Origin: CAIKXD01 sp035439485 | Lineage (GTDB): Bacteria; Bacteroidota; Bacteroidia; UBA4408 | NCBI GenBank assembly: GCA_035439485.1 | Contig: DAORKI010000001.1 | Coordinates: forward strand, 1-64,000 | Direction: 5' to 3' | Length of the DNA: 64,000 nucleotides | In this document: positions 43,798 through 53,281 of the stretch, one piece after another | How the letters are laid out: each line of letters starts with the position of its first letter | Position numbering within the stretch: the stretch's first letter is position 1 | Notes under the pieces: generated by a model | Databases searched by the model: none | What the model was told of the DNA's origin: nothing | The model's input: only the letters and a program-made list of their open reading frames with translations | Made by a program: the position numbers and the translations under genes

Positions 43798-45834
43798 ATG
43801 AAAAAGCTCTTAACATTTTTATCATTATTGATTTCTTTATCAACGATTGCTCAAAGCAATTATGCTGTTTATCCAATCCCATACAATCCTGATCCTTTTG
43901 TAAGTAACAATGTAGCATCAAATACGCAAATTGATGACAGTTACTCATCACCAATACCTATTGGGTTTACCTTTAACTTCTTTGGATTAGATTTTACACA
44001 AGCTATTATTAGTACAAATGGATATATTACCTTTAATACTAGTTTGGCAAATAGTTTCTCCCCTTGGAACATAAATTCATCTATTGCAAATGTTGCTGGA
44101 CAAGGTATTAATAATGCTATTCTTGCTCCTTGGCAAGATATTAATCCTGGTACTGGGGGAATGATATATTATAGCTTAAATGGAACTGCACCATTTCGAA
44201 GGTTTGTTGTTTCCTTTTATCAAACACCTATGTTTTCGTGCTCTAACTTACTATTTTCTCAACAAATTATTTTATATGAAACCACAAATATTATTGAAAC
44301 TCATATCCTTGAAAAACCTTTATGTTTATCATGGAACAATGCATATGCTATTCATGGTTTAGTTGATTTAAATGGAACTAATACTGTGGTTGTTCCTGGC
44401 CGTGATTATCCAAATATTTGGTCTGCTAGTTATGATTCATGGCGTTTTGACCCCAGTGGGAATGCTTTTGTAAACAATTTAGTAACAGGCAAAGTCTTTC
44501 AAGATTTAAATGGTAATTGCCTTCCCGACACCAATGAATTAGGAATTGCCAATCGTCCTGTTATTGCAAACGGTGGTGATTTTTATACCTATACAGATGC
44601 TAATGGCAATTATGCCTTACATGTAGATACTGGAACATATACTGTCACCGAAATCCCACCTTTGTATTATACCATTTCTTGCCCATCAACAGGCACCTAT
44701 ACGCTAAATTTCCCTGCTCAATTTGACACCAGTGCCAACAACAATTTTTCTGATTCCATTTTATTTTATTGTTCGGATTTAGTAGTAGATATTGGAACTA
44801 CAAACATGTCGCGTTGTATGACTGAATGGGTAGGTATCAATTACTGCAACATTGGCACCGTGGCCGACTCAGCAGCAGTTATTAATTTTACCTTAAATGA
44901 TTCTATTCAAATAATAAATTTACCTGCTAATATTTTGGCATTAGGAAACAACAATTACCAGGTTGCAGTGGGTAATGTTAATCCTGGACAGTGTGGAAAT
45001 ATTGCCTTTCAAGTACATATTGGTTGTGATACGGTTGGAACAGTATACTGCATGAATGCCAATATTTATGGTGCAATAACCAACGACTGCGATACAAGTA
45101 ATAATTTATCAAACGATTGCCATGCATTAATTGGCTCTTTTGATCCTAATGATTTGCAAGTTGCATCACAACAATTTTTACAAGAAGGTTTTGTGATGGC
45201 CGATGATATTGATGATAATGATGAACTAACATATTTGATTCGCTTTCAAAATACAGGAAACGATACAGCATATAACGTAAAAATTAGAGATTTGATCCCA
45301 TCTGAATTGAATCCTAATAGTATTGTTCCTGGGGCGGCTAGTCATAATTATAATTGGTTGGTGTTAAATGGCGAATTAATAATTGATTTTTTAATGATTA
45401 ATTTGCCCGACAGCTTCAGTAATGAGCCTAATAGTCATGGTTTTGTGAAATTTAAAATTCAACAAAATATTGGAAATTTACCAGGTACCGTAATCACTAA
45501 CCAAGCAGGAATTTATTTTGATGCAAACCCTCCTGTCATTACCAATCAAACATTTAATACCATACCATTAGCAACAGGAATTACAACTCATACTCATGAA
45601 ATGGTTTTTATGCCAAATCCTGTAAAAGATAATTTGCAATTAATTTTACCCTTCGAAAATTATGAAAATACAAGCATTCAATTGTTTGATGTTTTAGGAA
45701 AAAATGTGCTACAACAACAAATCATTAATAAAAGCGAAAACATTGATTGCAGTGGCTTAAGCAAAGGAATATACACAGCACGAATTTTGCACAATACAAG
45801 TGTGTATACTTATTTTAAGATTGTGAAAGAATAA
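43798..45834 (+). CDS. T9SS-exported multidomain surface protein
   Basis: 678 residues. Signal peptide (MKKLLTFLSLLISLSTIAQ). Residues about 20-225 form a beta-rich domain (IGFTFNFFGLDFTQAIISTN ... APWQDINPG), somewhat nidogen-like. An SdrD B-like module follows at about 228-290 (GKVFQDLNGNCLPDTNE ... YTDANGNYALHVDTGTYTV), then a DUF11/conserved-repeat region at about 460-600 (LTYLIRFQNTGNDTAYNVKI), and a type A sorting domain (MPNPVKDNLQLIL ... GIYTARIL). The order is common in Bacteroidota secreted proteins. It is single, and terminates in the palindrome at 45883. Confidence 0.9.
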   Translation: MKKLLTFLSLLISLSTIAQSNYAVYPIPYNPDPFVSNNVASNTQIDDSYSSPIPIGFTFNFFGLDFTQAIISTNGYITFNTSLANSFSPWNINSSIANVAGQGINNAILAPWQDINPGTGGMIYYSLNGTAPFRRFVVSFYQTPMFSCSNLLFSQQIILYETTNIIETHILEKPLCLSWNNAYAIHGLVDLNGTNTVVVPGRDYPNIWSASYDSWRFDPSGNAFVNNLVTGKVFQDLNGNCLPDTNELGIANRPVIANGGDFYTYTDANGNYALHVDTGTYTVTEIPPLYYTISCPSTGTYTLNFPAQFDTSANNNFSDSILFYCSDLVVDIGTTNMSRCMTEWVGINYCNIGTVADSAAVINFTLNDSIQIINLPANILALGNNNYQVAVGNVNPGQCGNIAFQVHIGCDTVGTVYCMNANIYGAITNDCDTSNNLSNDCHALIGSFDPNDLQVASQQFLQEGFVMADDIDDNDELTYLIRFQNTGNDTAYNVKIRDLIPSELNPNSIVPGAASHNYNWLVLNGELIIDFLMINLPDSFSNEPNSHGFVKFKIQQNIGNLPGTVITNQAGIYFDANPPVITNQTFNTIPLATGITTHTHEMVFMPNPVKDNLQLILPFENYENTSIQLFDVLGKNVLQQQIINKSENIDCSGLSKGIYTARILHNTSVYTYFKIVKE

Positions 45835-45882
45835 TAGGAAATTAATACATTTGATTAATATTGATGATTTAATCCATTGGTC

Positions 45883-45925
45883 AAAAAAAATCCCAACTAA
45901 TAACTTATTAGTTGGGATTTTTTTT
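45883..45925. terminator. Bidirectional terminator, 43-nt perfect palindrome
   Basis: The sequence is symmetric about the C at 45904, with 21-bp arms. The arms hold AAAAAAAATCCCAACTAA on the left and its complement ending in TTTTTTTT on the right. The GC-containing stem ATCCCAACTAA with flanking A and T tracts works as an intrinsic terminator in both directions. The genes ending at 45834 (+) and 45938 (-) converge on it. Confidence 0.93.
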
Positions 45926-45937
45926 AATAAAATAATT

Positions 45938-46648
45938 TTACAAAGTATTTTTAACCAACAGCTTAAAACCTTTGCCATGTACATTAACTATTTCCAAATT
46001 GGCATCTTCTCGTAAATACTTACGTAATTTGGCTATATAAACATCCATGCTTCGGCCATTAAAATAATTGTCATCATGCCAAATTGATTTTAAGGCAAAT
46101 GTTCTATCTAAAACATCATTAACATTAATGCAAAGTAATTTGAGTAACTCTGCTTCACGGGTGGTTAATTTTTGCGCTTTGCCATTTACTTCTAATTTTT
46201 GCAAATTAAAATCAAATTTATATTCCCCAATTTCAAAGTTGTTTTGGTCACTATTGGTTAAAGTTTGATTCTTTGTTCTACGCAAAATAGCTTTTAAACG
46301 CAGCAATAACTCTTCCATACTAAAAGGCTTGGTAAGATAATCATCACCACCAGCATTAAAGCCTTCGATGGTATCCTCTTTCATTGATTTGGCAGTAAGA
46401 AACACGATAGGAGTTTCGGCATCTAATTTGCGCACTTCACGGGCTAAGGTAAAGCCATCCATTACAGGCATCATTACATCAAAAATGCACACATCAAAAA
46501 CATTGTTTTTAAATTGTGTTAGACCTTCTTTTCCATTTGTAGCTAGGGTAGTGTCGTATTCTTTCGCTTGTAAATATTCAAGCAATAAGTTGCCTAAATT
46601 AGGGTCGTCTTCAACTAATAATACTCTTGGTTTGAAATCTTTTGTCAT
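45938..46648 (-). CDS. OmpR-family response regulator
   Basis: 236 residues. Receiver domain 1-125: acidic pair EDD near residues 13-15, phospho-acceptor Asp57 (VCIFDVMMPVMDG), Thr/Ser switch in PIVFLTAKS and Lys in DDYLTKPF. DNA-binding winged helix about 140-232 (KLTTREAELLKLLCINVND ... GRSMDVYIAKLRKYLRED). It acts as a transcription factor for the kinase encoded 19 bases upstream. Targets are unknown. Confidence 0.95.
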   Translation of the reverse strand: MTKDFKPRVLLVEDDPNLGNLLLEYLQAKEYDTTLATNGKEGLTQFKNNVFDVCIFDVMMPVMDGFTLAREVRKLDAETPIVFLTAKSMKEDTIEGFNAGGDDYLTKPFSMEELLLRLKAILRRTKNQTLTNSDQNNFEIGEYKFDFNLQKLEVNGKAQKLTTREAELLKLLCINVNDVLDRTFALKSIWHDDNYFNGRSMDVYIAKLRKYLREDANLEIVNVHGKGFKLLVKNTL

Positions 46649-46667
46649 AAATCTTTATTTTTAAATA

Positions 46668-48260
46668 TTAGCTTTCTAATTGTTTATATGGGAAGAAACA
46701 GGTAAATGTGCTTCCAACTCCGAGTGAACTCTCTACAAAAATGCTGCCACCATGTTTTTCTATTATTGCTTTAACATAACTTAACCCTAATCCAAATCCC
46801 TTAACATTGTGAATATTGCCTGTTGGCACACGATATAGCTTTTCAAAAATTCTTTTCTGATTTTCTTTTGAAATTCCCATTCCGTTGTCCTTAACGCCAA
46901 TATATACCCCTTTATTATCACTTTTAGTAAAAATTGTGATTTTAGGTGTTGATGTGGCATATTTGAGTGCATTGTCCAATAAATTGTAAATAATATTAGA
47001 TAAATGCACCTTATCGGCACTAATCACTGATTCTACTGCATCAAATTCAATTTCAATTTCAGCCTTTTTATTCTCAATTTGTACATAACTGTTATTCAGC
47101 ACATCTTCAATAATTTCGTGCACATCCCATAATTTAAGCTTTAATTTAAGTTCTCCTTTATCTAATACTGCTGTTTGTAACACATTTTCTACCAATAAAC
47201 CTAATCTCTTGTTTTCATCCTTTATTACTTTAACGTAATTACTCAATTTCTGGGGACTTTTTTCAACCGTTGTGTCACCTAGAACTTCGCAAGCCAATGA
47301 AATGGTAGAGATTGGAGTTTTAAATTCATGGGTCATATTGTTGATGAAATCGTTTTTGATTTCAGACAACTTTTTTTGCTTAAATATGGTAGCAATGGTA
47401 TATGAGAACATCCAAATAATTAATAAAATTAAAAATGCTGAGCCAAGCAACATATACCATAGATTACGTAAAATATAGTTCTGTTGTGAGGGAAAATATA
47501 AACTTAAATATCTTGGGTTAATATAAATGTTCTGTGCGGTAAGATTTATGCGGTATGGCGATTTTAAAAGTGTTGAAATAAGTTGTGCTTTTACGGGGTA
47601 TACAAAGGCATTTTGATTTTGGTTTAATATACCAAATTCATATTTGGTGTCTATTCCTTGCTCCTTTAATTCAGCTTTTACCATGCTGTCAAGAGCTACT
47701 GTATCAATTTTATTGCTAAAATCATTGTATATATTAATGCTTACTAACTCATCAAAAATATCATTCATCATATCTTCTTGATTTAAAAACCAATTCAAAC
47801 TTTTGTTTCCTCCTTCTTGCAGATTTACTGAAAATGGCTCCTTTTTCTTTAAATCAACATTGATTTTAAAATCGGGGTGATTTAATGCATTGCTTTTATA
47901 AGTTTTGGTGCTTTGTCTTTTGGTTTGAACTCCTCCGCTGTCAGTAATTATTTCCTCAAACACATTCAAACGCATGTCTTTATACGTATTTTTTCTTTTT
48001 TTAAATGCTATTTTATCATCACCTAAATGGTCATCACGTTCTGATTGTCGGTGCATATTTAACCTGCGTGTTACCTTTGTAGCGATAGCTTTTTTCTCAA
48101 GATTGTAGGCCACCTTGTGCAAGGCTTCACTCACTGACGCATCAAAACGTTCTTGTTTAATGGCAATAGCGCTCTTTATCCAGTATAATTGAAAAGCAAT
48201 TATTCCTCCTATAGCTAAAAGAATTACTACAATGGCCAGAAGTATTTTTTTATTATTCAC
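46668..48260 (-). CDS. Membrane sensor histidine kinase
   Basis: 530 residues. Two membrane segments (about 6-27 and 266-292) enclose a periplasmic sensor region of about 235 residues that I do not recognise. Then comes HisKA with phospho-acceptor His311 (NDFINNMTHEFKTPISTIS), and a HATPase domain with N box LSNIIYNLLDNALKYA, G1 VKDNGMGIS and G2 GFGLGLSYVKAI. It signals to the OmpR-type regulator downstream in the same operon. The arrangement is the usual Bacteroidota two-component pair; the stimulus is unknown. Confidence 0.95.
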   Translation of the reverse strand: MNNKKILLAIVVILLAIGGIIAFQLYWIKSAIAIKQERFDASVSEALHKVAYNLEKKAIATKVTRRLNMHRQSERDDHLGDDKIAFKKRKNTYKDMRLNVFEEIITDSGGVQTKRQSTKTYKSNALNHPDFKINVDLKKKEPFSVNLQEGGNKSLNWFLNQEDMMNDIFDELVSINIYNDFSNKIDTVALDSMVKAELKEQGIDTKYEFGILNQNQNAFVYPVKAQLISTLLKSPYRINLTAQNIYINPRYLSLYFPSQQNYILRNLWYMLLGSAFLILLIIWMFSYTIATIFKQKKLSEIKNDFINNMTHEFKTPISTISLACEVLGDTTVEKSPQKLSNYVKVIKDENKRLGLLVENVLQTAVLDKGELKLKLKLWDVHEIIEDVLNNSYVQIENKKAEIEIEFDAVESVISADKVHLSNIIYNLLDNALKYATSTPKITIFTKSDNKGVYIGVKDNGMGISKENQKRIFEKLYRVPTGNIHNVKGFGLGLSYVKAIIEKHGGSIFVESSLGVGSTFTCFFPYKQLES

Positions 48261-48291
48261 TTTTAATTTTTGAACTTTTTTAAATGCAAAT

Positions 48292-48299
48292 CAAAGTTA
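48292..48299 (-). promoter_or_regulatory. Putative -7 box of the two-component operon
   Basis: TAACTTTG on the minus strand matches TAnnTTTG, 31 bases before the kinase ATG at 48260. No clear -33 TTG. The same box sequence precedes the 290-aa MORN gene. Confidence 0.45.
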
Positions 48300-48426
48300 G
48301 CTATGCCTTATGACTACTGCCTTGGCTTAACCTTTTTTAACATCAAGTTTTATATTTAATTATCATTCTCAACAAAAAAATGTTGTTAATGTTGATTTGC
48401 TAAGTACTTTTATACAAACATTTAAA

Positions 48427-48918
48427 ATGATTAAAAATATAATTTTGATACTGATATTGAGCAGTCAGTTTGGTTTTGCTCAAACATCAATAAATACCGA
48501 ACAAAACGTGATTACTGGTATCACCGATGTTCGATTATTAGAGCGAAGTGTAGGTTACAAATGGTTTAAGGACGGATATATAAATTATCAACCAAATAAT
48601 TCGGCTGTTGGTGTTTTACGTGAATTGCCTAAGGACATACAATTGTATGTATTTGCAGGAACATGGTGTGAGAAAAGCCAACAACTAATACCTCAATTTT
48701 ACAAAGTAGCTGATTTAGCTGGTATTCCAAAACAACGCATCACTTTATGTTTTTTAGACCGTGATAAAAGATCATCTCAAGGTGTTGAGAACAATTTTGG
48801 TATTAATACCACTCCCGTTTTTATCATTTTGCAAAAAGGTGTTGAAATTGGTCGAATTACCGAAAGTGTAAATCAATCAATTGAAGCCGACCTTGCCGAT
48901 TTAATGCCAAGAAAATAG
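48427..48918 (+). CDS. Exported thioredoxin-like protein with a single active-site cysteine
   Basis: 163 residues from the ATG at 48427, which starts a signal peptide (MIKNIILILILSSQFGFAQ); the ORF reaches back to 48397. The thioredoxin fold is recognisable: YVFAGTWCEKSQQLIPQFYK in the active-site position and the cis-proline NTTPVFIIL. The usual CxxC is CEKS here (Cys81, then Ser84), so it cannot form the normal intramolecular disulfide. It may act as a monothiol isomerase-like or peroxidatic protein, or as a binding fold. It precedes the M16 peptidase by 16 bases. Confidence 0.82.
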   Translation: MIKNIILILILSSQFGFAQTSINTEQNVITGITDVRLLERSVGYKWFKDGYINYQPNNSAVGVLRELPKDIQLYVFAGTWCEKSQQLIPQFYKVADLAGIPKQRITLCFLDRDKRSSQGVENNFGINTTPVFIILQKGVEIGRITESVNQSIEADLADLMPRK

Positions 48919-48934
48919 TTAGAATTGCAACTAT

Positions 48935-50158
48935 ATGAATGAATTTGAAATTTTTGAACTGCCCAATGGACTTCGTGTAATTTACAAACAAATTGTAGGC
49001 GAAGCAGCGCATTGTGGCATTATACTCAATGCTGGAACTAGAGAAGAAAAAGCAAATGAGCAAGGTCTTGCACATTTTATTGAACACACTTTATTTAAAG
49101 GGACTACCAAACGAAAATTTTATCATATATTAAGCAGAATTGACAGCGTTGGTGGAGAGCTCAATGCCTATACTGCCAAAGAAGAAACCTGCATTTATGC
49201 TTCTTTCCAAAACCAATATTTAGAGCGAGCAGTAGAACTTATTGCTGATATTACTTTTAATTCAACTTTTCCGATTAAGGAAATTGAAAAAGAAAAAGAT
49301 ATCATTATTGATGAAATACATTCATACAAAGACACACCCGCAGAGCAAATTTATGATGATTTTGAATCTCATTTATTTAAAAATCATCCATTAGGAAATA
49401 ATATCTTGGGTAGCATCGAAAGCGTTAAAAGCTTCAAGCAAAAAAACATTATTGATTTTATTAAACATCATTATCTAATAAAGAATATGGTTTTTAGTAT
49501 TGTTGGAAATTATAAAAAAGAGTATGTTAAAAGAATAATGCAAAAACACTTTGGAAATTATAAAACCAAAGGAAATGCTGCTCCAAGAAATGCCCCAACA
49601 ATTAACAAAAACTTTCATGTAATCAATAATATAAATGCAAACCAATCACATTGTATGATTGGCAGTATTGCTCCATCATCAGGCTCAAAAAAAAGAACAG
49701 CCATGGTGCTTCTCAATAATTTGTTAGGTGGACCAGGAATGAATAGTAGACTTAATTTAAATATTCGCGAAAAATATGGTTTTGCTTATAATTTAGATTC
49801 TAATTATGTTGCCTACAGCGATACTGGATTGTTTGCAGTTTATTTGGGAACTGATAAAAAGTACCTTCAGAAAACCATAGCATTGGTGCATAAAGAGTTG
49901 AAAAAGTTGAGAGACACACCACTTAGTACACTGCAATTACATAAAGCAAAACTTCAATTGTGCGGAAACATTTCATTAGCCCAAGAAAACAATAGCAGTG
50001 TCATGTTGGCATTAGGAAAGAGTTTGCTCATGTTTAACAAAATTGATTCTTTGAGCTCGATTTATGCCGAAATTGAAAAAATAACGCCAAAACAGTTATT
50101 TCATATTGCCAATGAAGTATTTGATGAAAAAAAAATGAATTCACTAACATTTCAGTAA
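48935..50158 (+). CDS. M16-family zinc metallopeptidase
   Basis: 407 residues, one M16 catalytic half and one M16C half. The inverted zinc motif HFIEH is at His47-His51, with the distal Glu in the helix around residues 115-125 (KEKDIIIDEIHSYKD). The C-terminal domain has LLNNLLGGPGMNSRLNLNIREKYGFAYN, the region that binds substrate in processing peptidases. This length matches the single-chain bacterial YmxG/PqqL-like peptidases. No signal peptide, so probably cytosolic. The stop is one base before the methyltransferase start. Confidence 0.93.
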   Translation: MNEFEIFELPNGLRVIYKQIVGEAAHCGIILNAGTREEKANEQGLAHFIEHTLFKGTTKRKFYHILSRIDSVGGELNAYTAKEETCIYASFQNQYLERAVELIADITFNSTFPIKEIEKEKDIIIDEIHSYKDTPAEQIYDDFESHLFKNHPLGNNILGSIESVKSFKQKNIIDFIKHHYLIKNMVFSIVGNYKKEYVKRIMQKHFGNYKTKGNAAPRNAPTINKNFHVINNINANQSHCMIGSIAPSSGSKKRTAMVLLNNLLGGPGMNSRLNLNIREKYGFAYNLDSNYVAYSDTGLFAVYLGTDKKYLQKTIALVHKELKKLRDTPLSTLQLHKAKLQLCGNISLAQENNSSVMLALGKSLLMFNKIDSLSSIYAEIEKITPKQLFHIANEVFDEKKMNSLTFQ

Positions 50159-50159
50159 C

Positions 50160-50801
50160 ATGCAAATTGTAAATCCAGAAATTGAAAAATATTGCGAAAA
50201 GCATAGCGAACCCGAAAGTGAACTTCTTCAAAAAATAAACCGTGAAACACACTTAGAAGTGCTTATGCCACGCATGCTTTCAGGACATTTGCAAGGTAGG
50301 TTTTTAGCTATGATAAGCAAAATGATTAAACCTAAATTTATTCTTGAAATTGGTACTTTTACAGGATATGCTTCTTTATGTTTAGTGGAAGGTTTAGAAG
50401 AAAATGGACAATTATTTACCATTGATATTAATGAGGAATTAGCCCCCAGAGTAAATGGGTATTTTACACAACACCCTAAAGCCTCACAACTCAATTACAT
50501 CAATGGTGACGCTATGGCCGAAATTCCTAAAATTAAGGTGAATTTTGATTTGGTTTTTATTGATGCGGATAAAAAAAACTATGCTAAATATTTTGATTTA
50601 GTTATTGATAAAGTTAATGCGGGTGGATATATCATTTCAGATAATGTATTGTGGAGTGGAAAAGTGATTGATATGGAAGCACAAAATGACGCTGATACCT
50701 TAAACATGCTTAAGTTTAATGAAAAGTTAGTCACTGATAAAAGAGTAGAAGCCATGTTATTGCCACTAAGAGATGGATTAATGATTTGCAGAAAAATCTA
50801 G
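50160..50801 (+). CDS. SAM-dependent O-methyltransferase
   Basis: 213 residues of the catechol-O-methyltransferase-like family 3: SAM site ILEIGTFTGYASLCLVEGL, acidic loop FTIDINEE, metal-binding FVFIDADKKNY and ISDNVLWSGKV. Such enzymes methylate small phenolics or tRNA (TrmR-type 5-hydroxyuridine). The bacterial TrmR group has this size and composition, so a tRNA substrate is possible but not shown. It begins one base after the M16 stop, so the two are cotranscribed. Confidence 0.9.
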   Translation: MQIVNPEIEKYCEKHSEPESELLQKINRETHLEVLMPRMLSGHLQGRFLAMISKMIKPKFILEIGTFTGYASLCLVEGLEENGQLFTIDINEELAPRVNGYFTQHPKASQLNYINGDAMAEIPKIKVNFDLVFIDADKKNYAKYFDLVIDKVNAGGYIISDNVLWSGKVIDMEAQNDADTLNMLKFNEKLVTDKRVEAMLLPLRDGLMICRKI

Positions 50802-50850
50802 CAAAAGCGAATATTTGACTTAATAAAATCTTTAATATCAATTTAAATTT

Positions 50851-50880
50851 AAAAGAGGAAAGTCATTTTGCTTCTTTTTT
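50851..50880 (+). terminator. Weak possible terminator after the O-methyltransferase
   Basis: AAAAGAGGAAA and TTGCTTCTTTT can pair with two mismatches around a short loop, followed by T. It is AT-rich and of low confidence. Confidence 0.35.
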
Positions 50881-50982
50881 ATTTGTATTATATTATTTAA
50901 TTTGGGCTATATAAATGGAAATGGCGACTCTAAATACACTTAAATTCGTCAAAAAAATAGCACATTTCCGGGAGTAATTTGT

Positions 50983-50990
50983 TACATTTG
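50983..50990 (+). promoter_or_regulatory. Putative -7 box of purL
   Basis: TACATTTG (followed by CAG) matches TAnnTTTG, 22 bases before the purL ATG at 51013. No TTG at the expected -33 distance. Confidence 0.55.
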
Positions 50991-51012
50991 CAGCTTCTTA
51001 AAATAAAACATT

Positions 51013-53262
51013 ATGATGTTAGATTCAACATTGGTTGGTGCCCCTGAAACAGTAGAGACAGCAAAAAAGCTTGGATTACTTCCTCAAGAATTTGAACGTA
51101 TTACCGAAATATTAGGACGTGTTCCCAATTTTACTGAATTAAGTATTTTTTCAGTTATGTGGAGCGAGCATTGTTCTTATAAAAACTCAATAGTTTGGCT
51201 TAAAACCTTGCCAAAGGAAGGATCACGAATGCTTGCAAAAGCTGGCGAAGAAAATGCGGGACTTGTTGATATTGGTGATGGGCTTGGATGCGCCTTTAAA
51301 ATTGAGTCACATAATCATCCAAGTGCTTTAGAACCTTATCAAGGTGCTGCAACAGGTGTAGGCGGCATCAATAGAGATATTTTTACTATGGGGGCAAGGC
51401 CAATTGCTCAACTAAATTCTTTACGTTTTGGCAATATCAATAGCAAACGAACAAAATGGCTAATGCGCGGTGTTGTTAAAGGTATTGGCGATTATGGAAA
51501 TGCTTTTGGAATTCCAACTGTAGGTGGTGAAGTTTTTTTTGATGATTGTTATGAAGTTAACCCACTCGTTAATGCCATGAGTGTAGGTATTGTAAAAAAA
51601 GGAGAAACAGTTTCAGCAACTTCCTATGGTGTTGGAAATCCGGTGTATATTGTTGGGTCAGCCACAGGCAAGGATGGTATCCATGGCGCTACTTTTGCTT
51701 CTGCAGATATAACCGAAGATTCTGCAAAAGATTTACCAGCAGTGCAGGTAGGCGACCCTTTTCAGGAAAAACTATTGTTGGAAGCAACTTTAGAAGTAAT
51801 TAAAACAGGCGCTGTAATTGGGATGCAAGACATGGGTGCAGCAGGAATTACTTGTTCAACTAGCGAAATGAGTGCTAAAGGTGAACATGGAATGATTATT
51901 CATTTAGATAAAGTTCCTACACGTCAACAGGGTATGCAACCATTCGAAATATTACTTTCTGAAAGCCAAGAGAGAATGCTAATAGTAGTTAAAAAAGGAC
52001 AAGAAAAAGCTGTTGAAGATGTATTTGAAAAATGGGATTTGAATTGCCAAGTAATTGGCGAAGTAACGGACTCAAAACGTTTAAAATATTATATGCATGG
52101 TAATTTGGTGGCTGATGTACCAGCGCACGATTTAGTGCTTGGTGGTGGTGCACCTGTTTATCACCGTGAATATAAAGAGCCTGCCTATTACAGCGAAGCT
52201 AAAAAGTTTGATATTAATCATGTTGCCGAACCTCAAGATTATAAAGCTGTAATGCTGCACTTGGTAAACCACCCAAATATTGCATCAAAACGATGGGTTT
52301 ATGAGCAATACGATAGCATGGTAGGAACAATTAACATGAGCACCAATAAGCCTTCTTCAGCTGCAATTGTGAATTTAAAAGATAGCGACCGTGCATTGGC
52401 ATTATCTGTTGATTGCAATAGTCGTTATGTAAATGCTGATCCTGAAATTGGTTGTGCTATTGCTGTTGCGGAAGCTTCAAGAAATATAGTTTGTGCAGGT
52501 GGAATTGGATTGGCAGTTACCAATTGTTTAAATTTTGGAAATCCATATAATCCAGAGGTGTATTGGCAATTTGTTGGAGCAATTAAAGGGATGGGTTTAG
52601 CTTGTAAAAAGTTTGAAACGCCAGTTACTGGTGGAAATGTTAGCTTTTACAATCAAAGCACCAATGGCGATAAAACAGAACCTGTTTTTCCAACGCCAAC
52701 AATTGGAATGTTAGGAATATTGGATTCTAAGAAAACATTCACAGGAATTGGATTTAAAAAAGTTGATGATTTAATATACTTGATTGGAGAATCAGTGAAT
52801 GACATAAACTCTTCAGAATATTTATATTCTTTTGTTGGGGTAAAAAACAGTCCAGCTCCGCATTTCGATTTAGATAAAGAATATCTCATACAAAAGGGAA
52901 TAAGTGAAATTATTAAACAAGATATGATTGCTTCTGCAAACGATTGTGCCGATGGTGGTTTGTTTATTGCTGTATTGGAGTGCGCTATGGCAAGCGATTT
53001 GAGTTTTCATATCAACACAGATAAAAAAATTAGAAAAGATGCTTTCCTATTTGGAGAAGCACAAAGTAGGGTAATAGTGAGTATTGATCCATCTCAAAAA
53101 AAGGAGTTAGAGAATTTCTTAACCAAGCAAAATCTACCTTATACTGAAATAGGAAAAGTAGCGCAAAAAGAAATTAAGATTGATGGTATTTCCTTTGGTA
53201 ATTGCCATGAGTACAAAAGACATTACGATAATGTTTTGTCAAACATCATGACCGAAAATTAA
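51013..53262 (+). CDS. purL: Phosphoribosylformylglycinamidine synthase subunit PurL
   Basis: 749 residues, the small PurL of the three-subunit PurS/PurQ/PurL enzyme. Clear motifs: SVMWSEHCSYKNS near residue 53, KIESHNHPSALEPYQGAATGVGG, GAGGITCSTSEM-type AAGITCSTSEMSAKG, NCLNFGNPYNPEVYWQF, TPVTGGNVSFYNQS and SANDCADGGLF. It makes FGAM from FGAR, ATP and ammonia in purine synthesis. The PurS and PurQ subunits are not in the window. It starts a unit with mtaB, 19 bases downstream. Confidence 0.97.
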   Translation: MMLDSTLVGAPETVETAKKLGLLPQEFERITEILGRVPNFTELSIFSVMWSEHCSYKNSIVWLKTLPKEGSRMLAKAGEENAGLVDIGDGLGCAFKIESHNHPSALEPYQGAATGVGGINRDIFTMGARPIAQLNSLRFGNINSKRTKWLMRGVVKGIGDYGNAFGIPTVGGEVFFDDCYEVNPLVNAMSVGIVKKGETVSATSYGVGNPVYIVGSATGKDGIHGATFASADITEDSAKDLPAVQVGDPFQEKLLLEATLEVIKTGAVIGMQDMGAAGITCSTSEMSAKGEHGMIIHLDKVPTRQQGMQPFEILLSESQERMLIVVKKGQEKAVEDVFEKWDLNCQVIGEVTDSKRLKYYMHGNLVADVPAHDLVLGGGAPVYHREYKEPAYYSEAKKFDINHVAEPQDYKAVMLHLVNHPNIASKRWVYEQYDSMVGTINMSTNKPSSAAIVNLKDSDRALALSVDCNSRYVNADPEIGCAIAVAEASRNIVCAGGIGLAVTNCLNFGNPYNPEVYWQFVGAIKGMGLACKKFETPVTGGNVSFYNQSTNGDKTEPVFPTPTIGMLGILDSKKTFTGIGFKKVDDLIYLIGESVNDINSSEYLYSFVGVKNSPAPHFDLDKEYLIQKGISEIIKQDMIASANDCADGGLFIAVLECAMASDLSFHINTDKKIRKDAFLFGEAQSRVIVSIDPSQKKELENFLTKQNLPYTEIGKVAQKEIKIDGISFGNCHEYKRHYDNVLSNIMTEN

Positions 53263-53281
53263 TAAAATAGCGCTGTAATTC

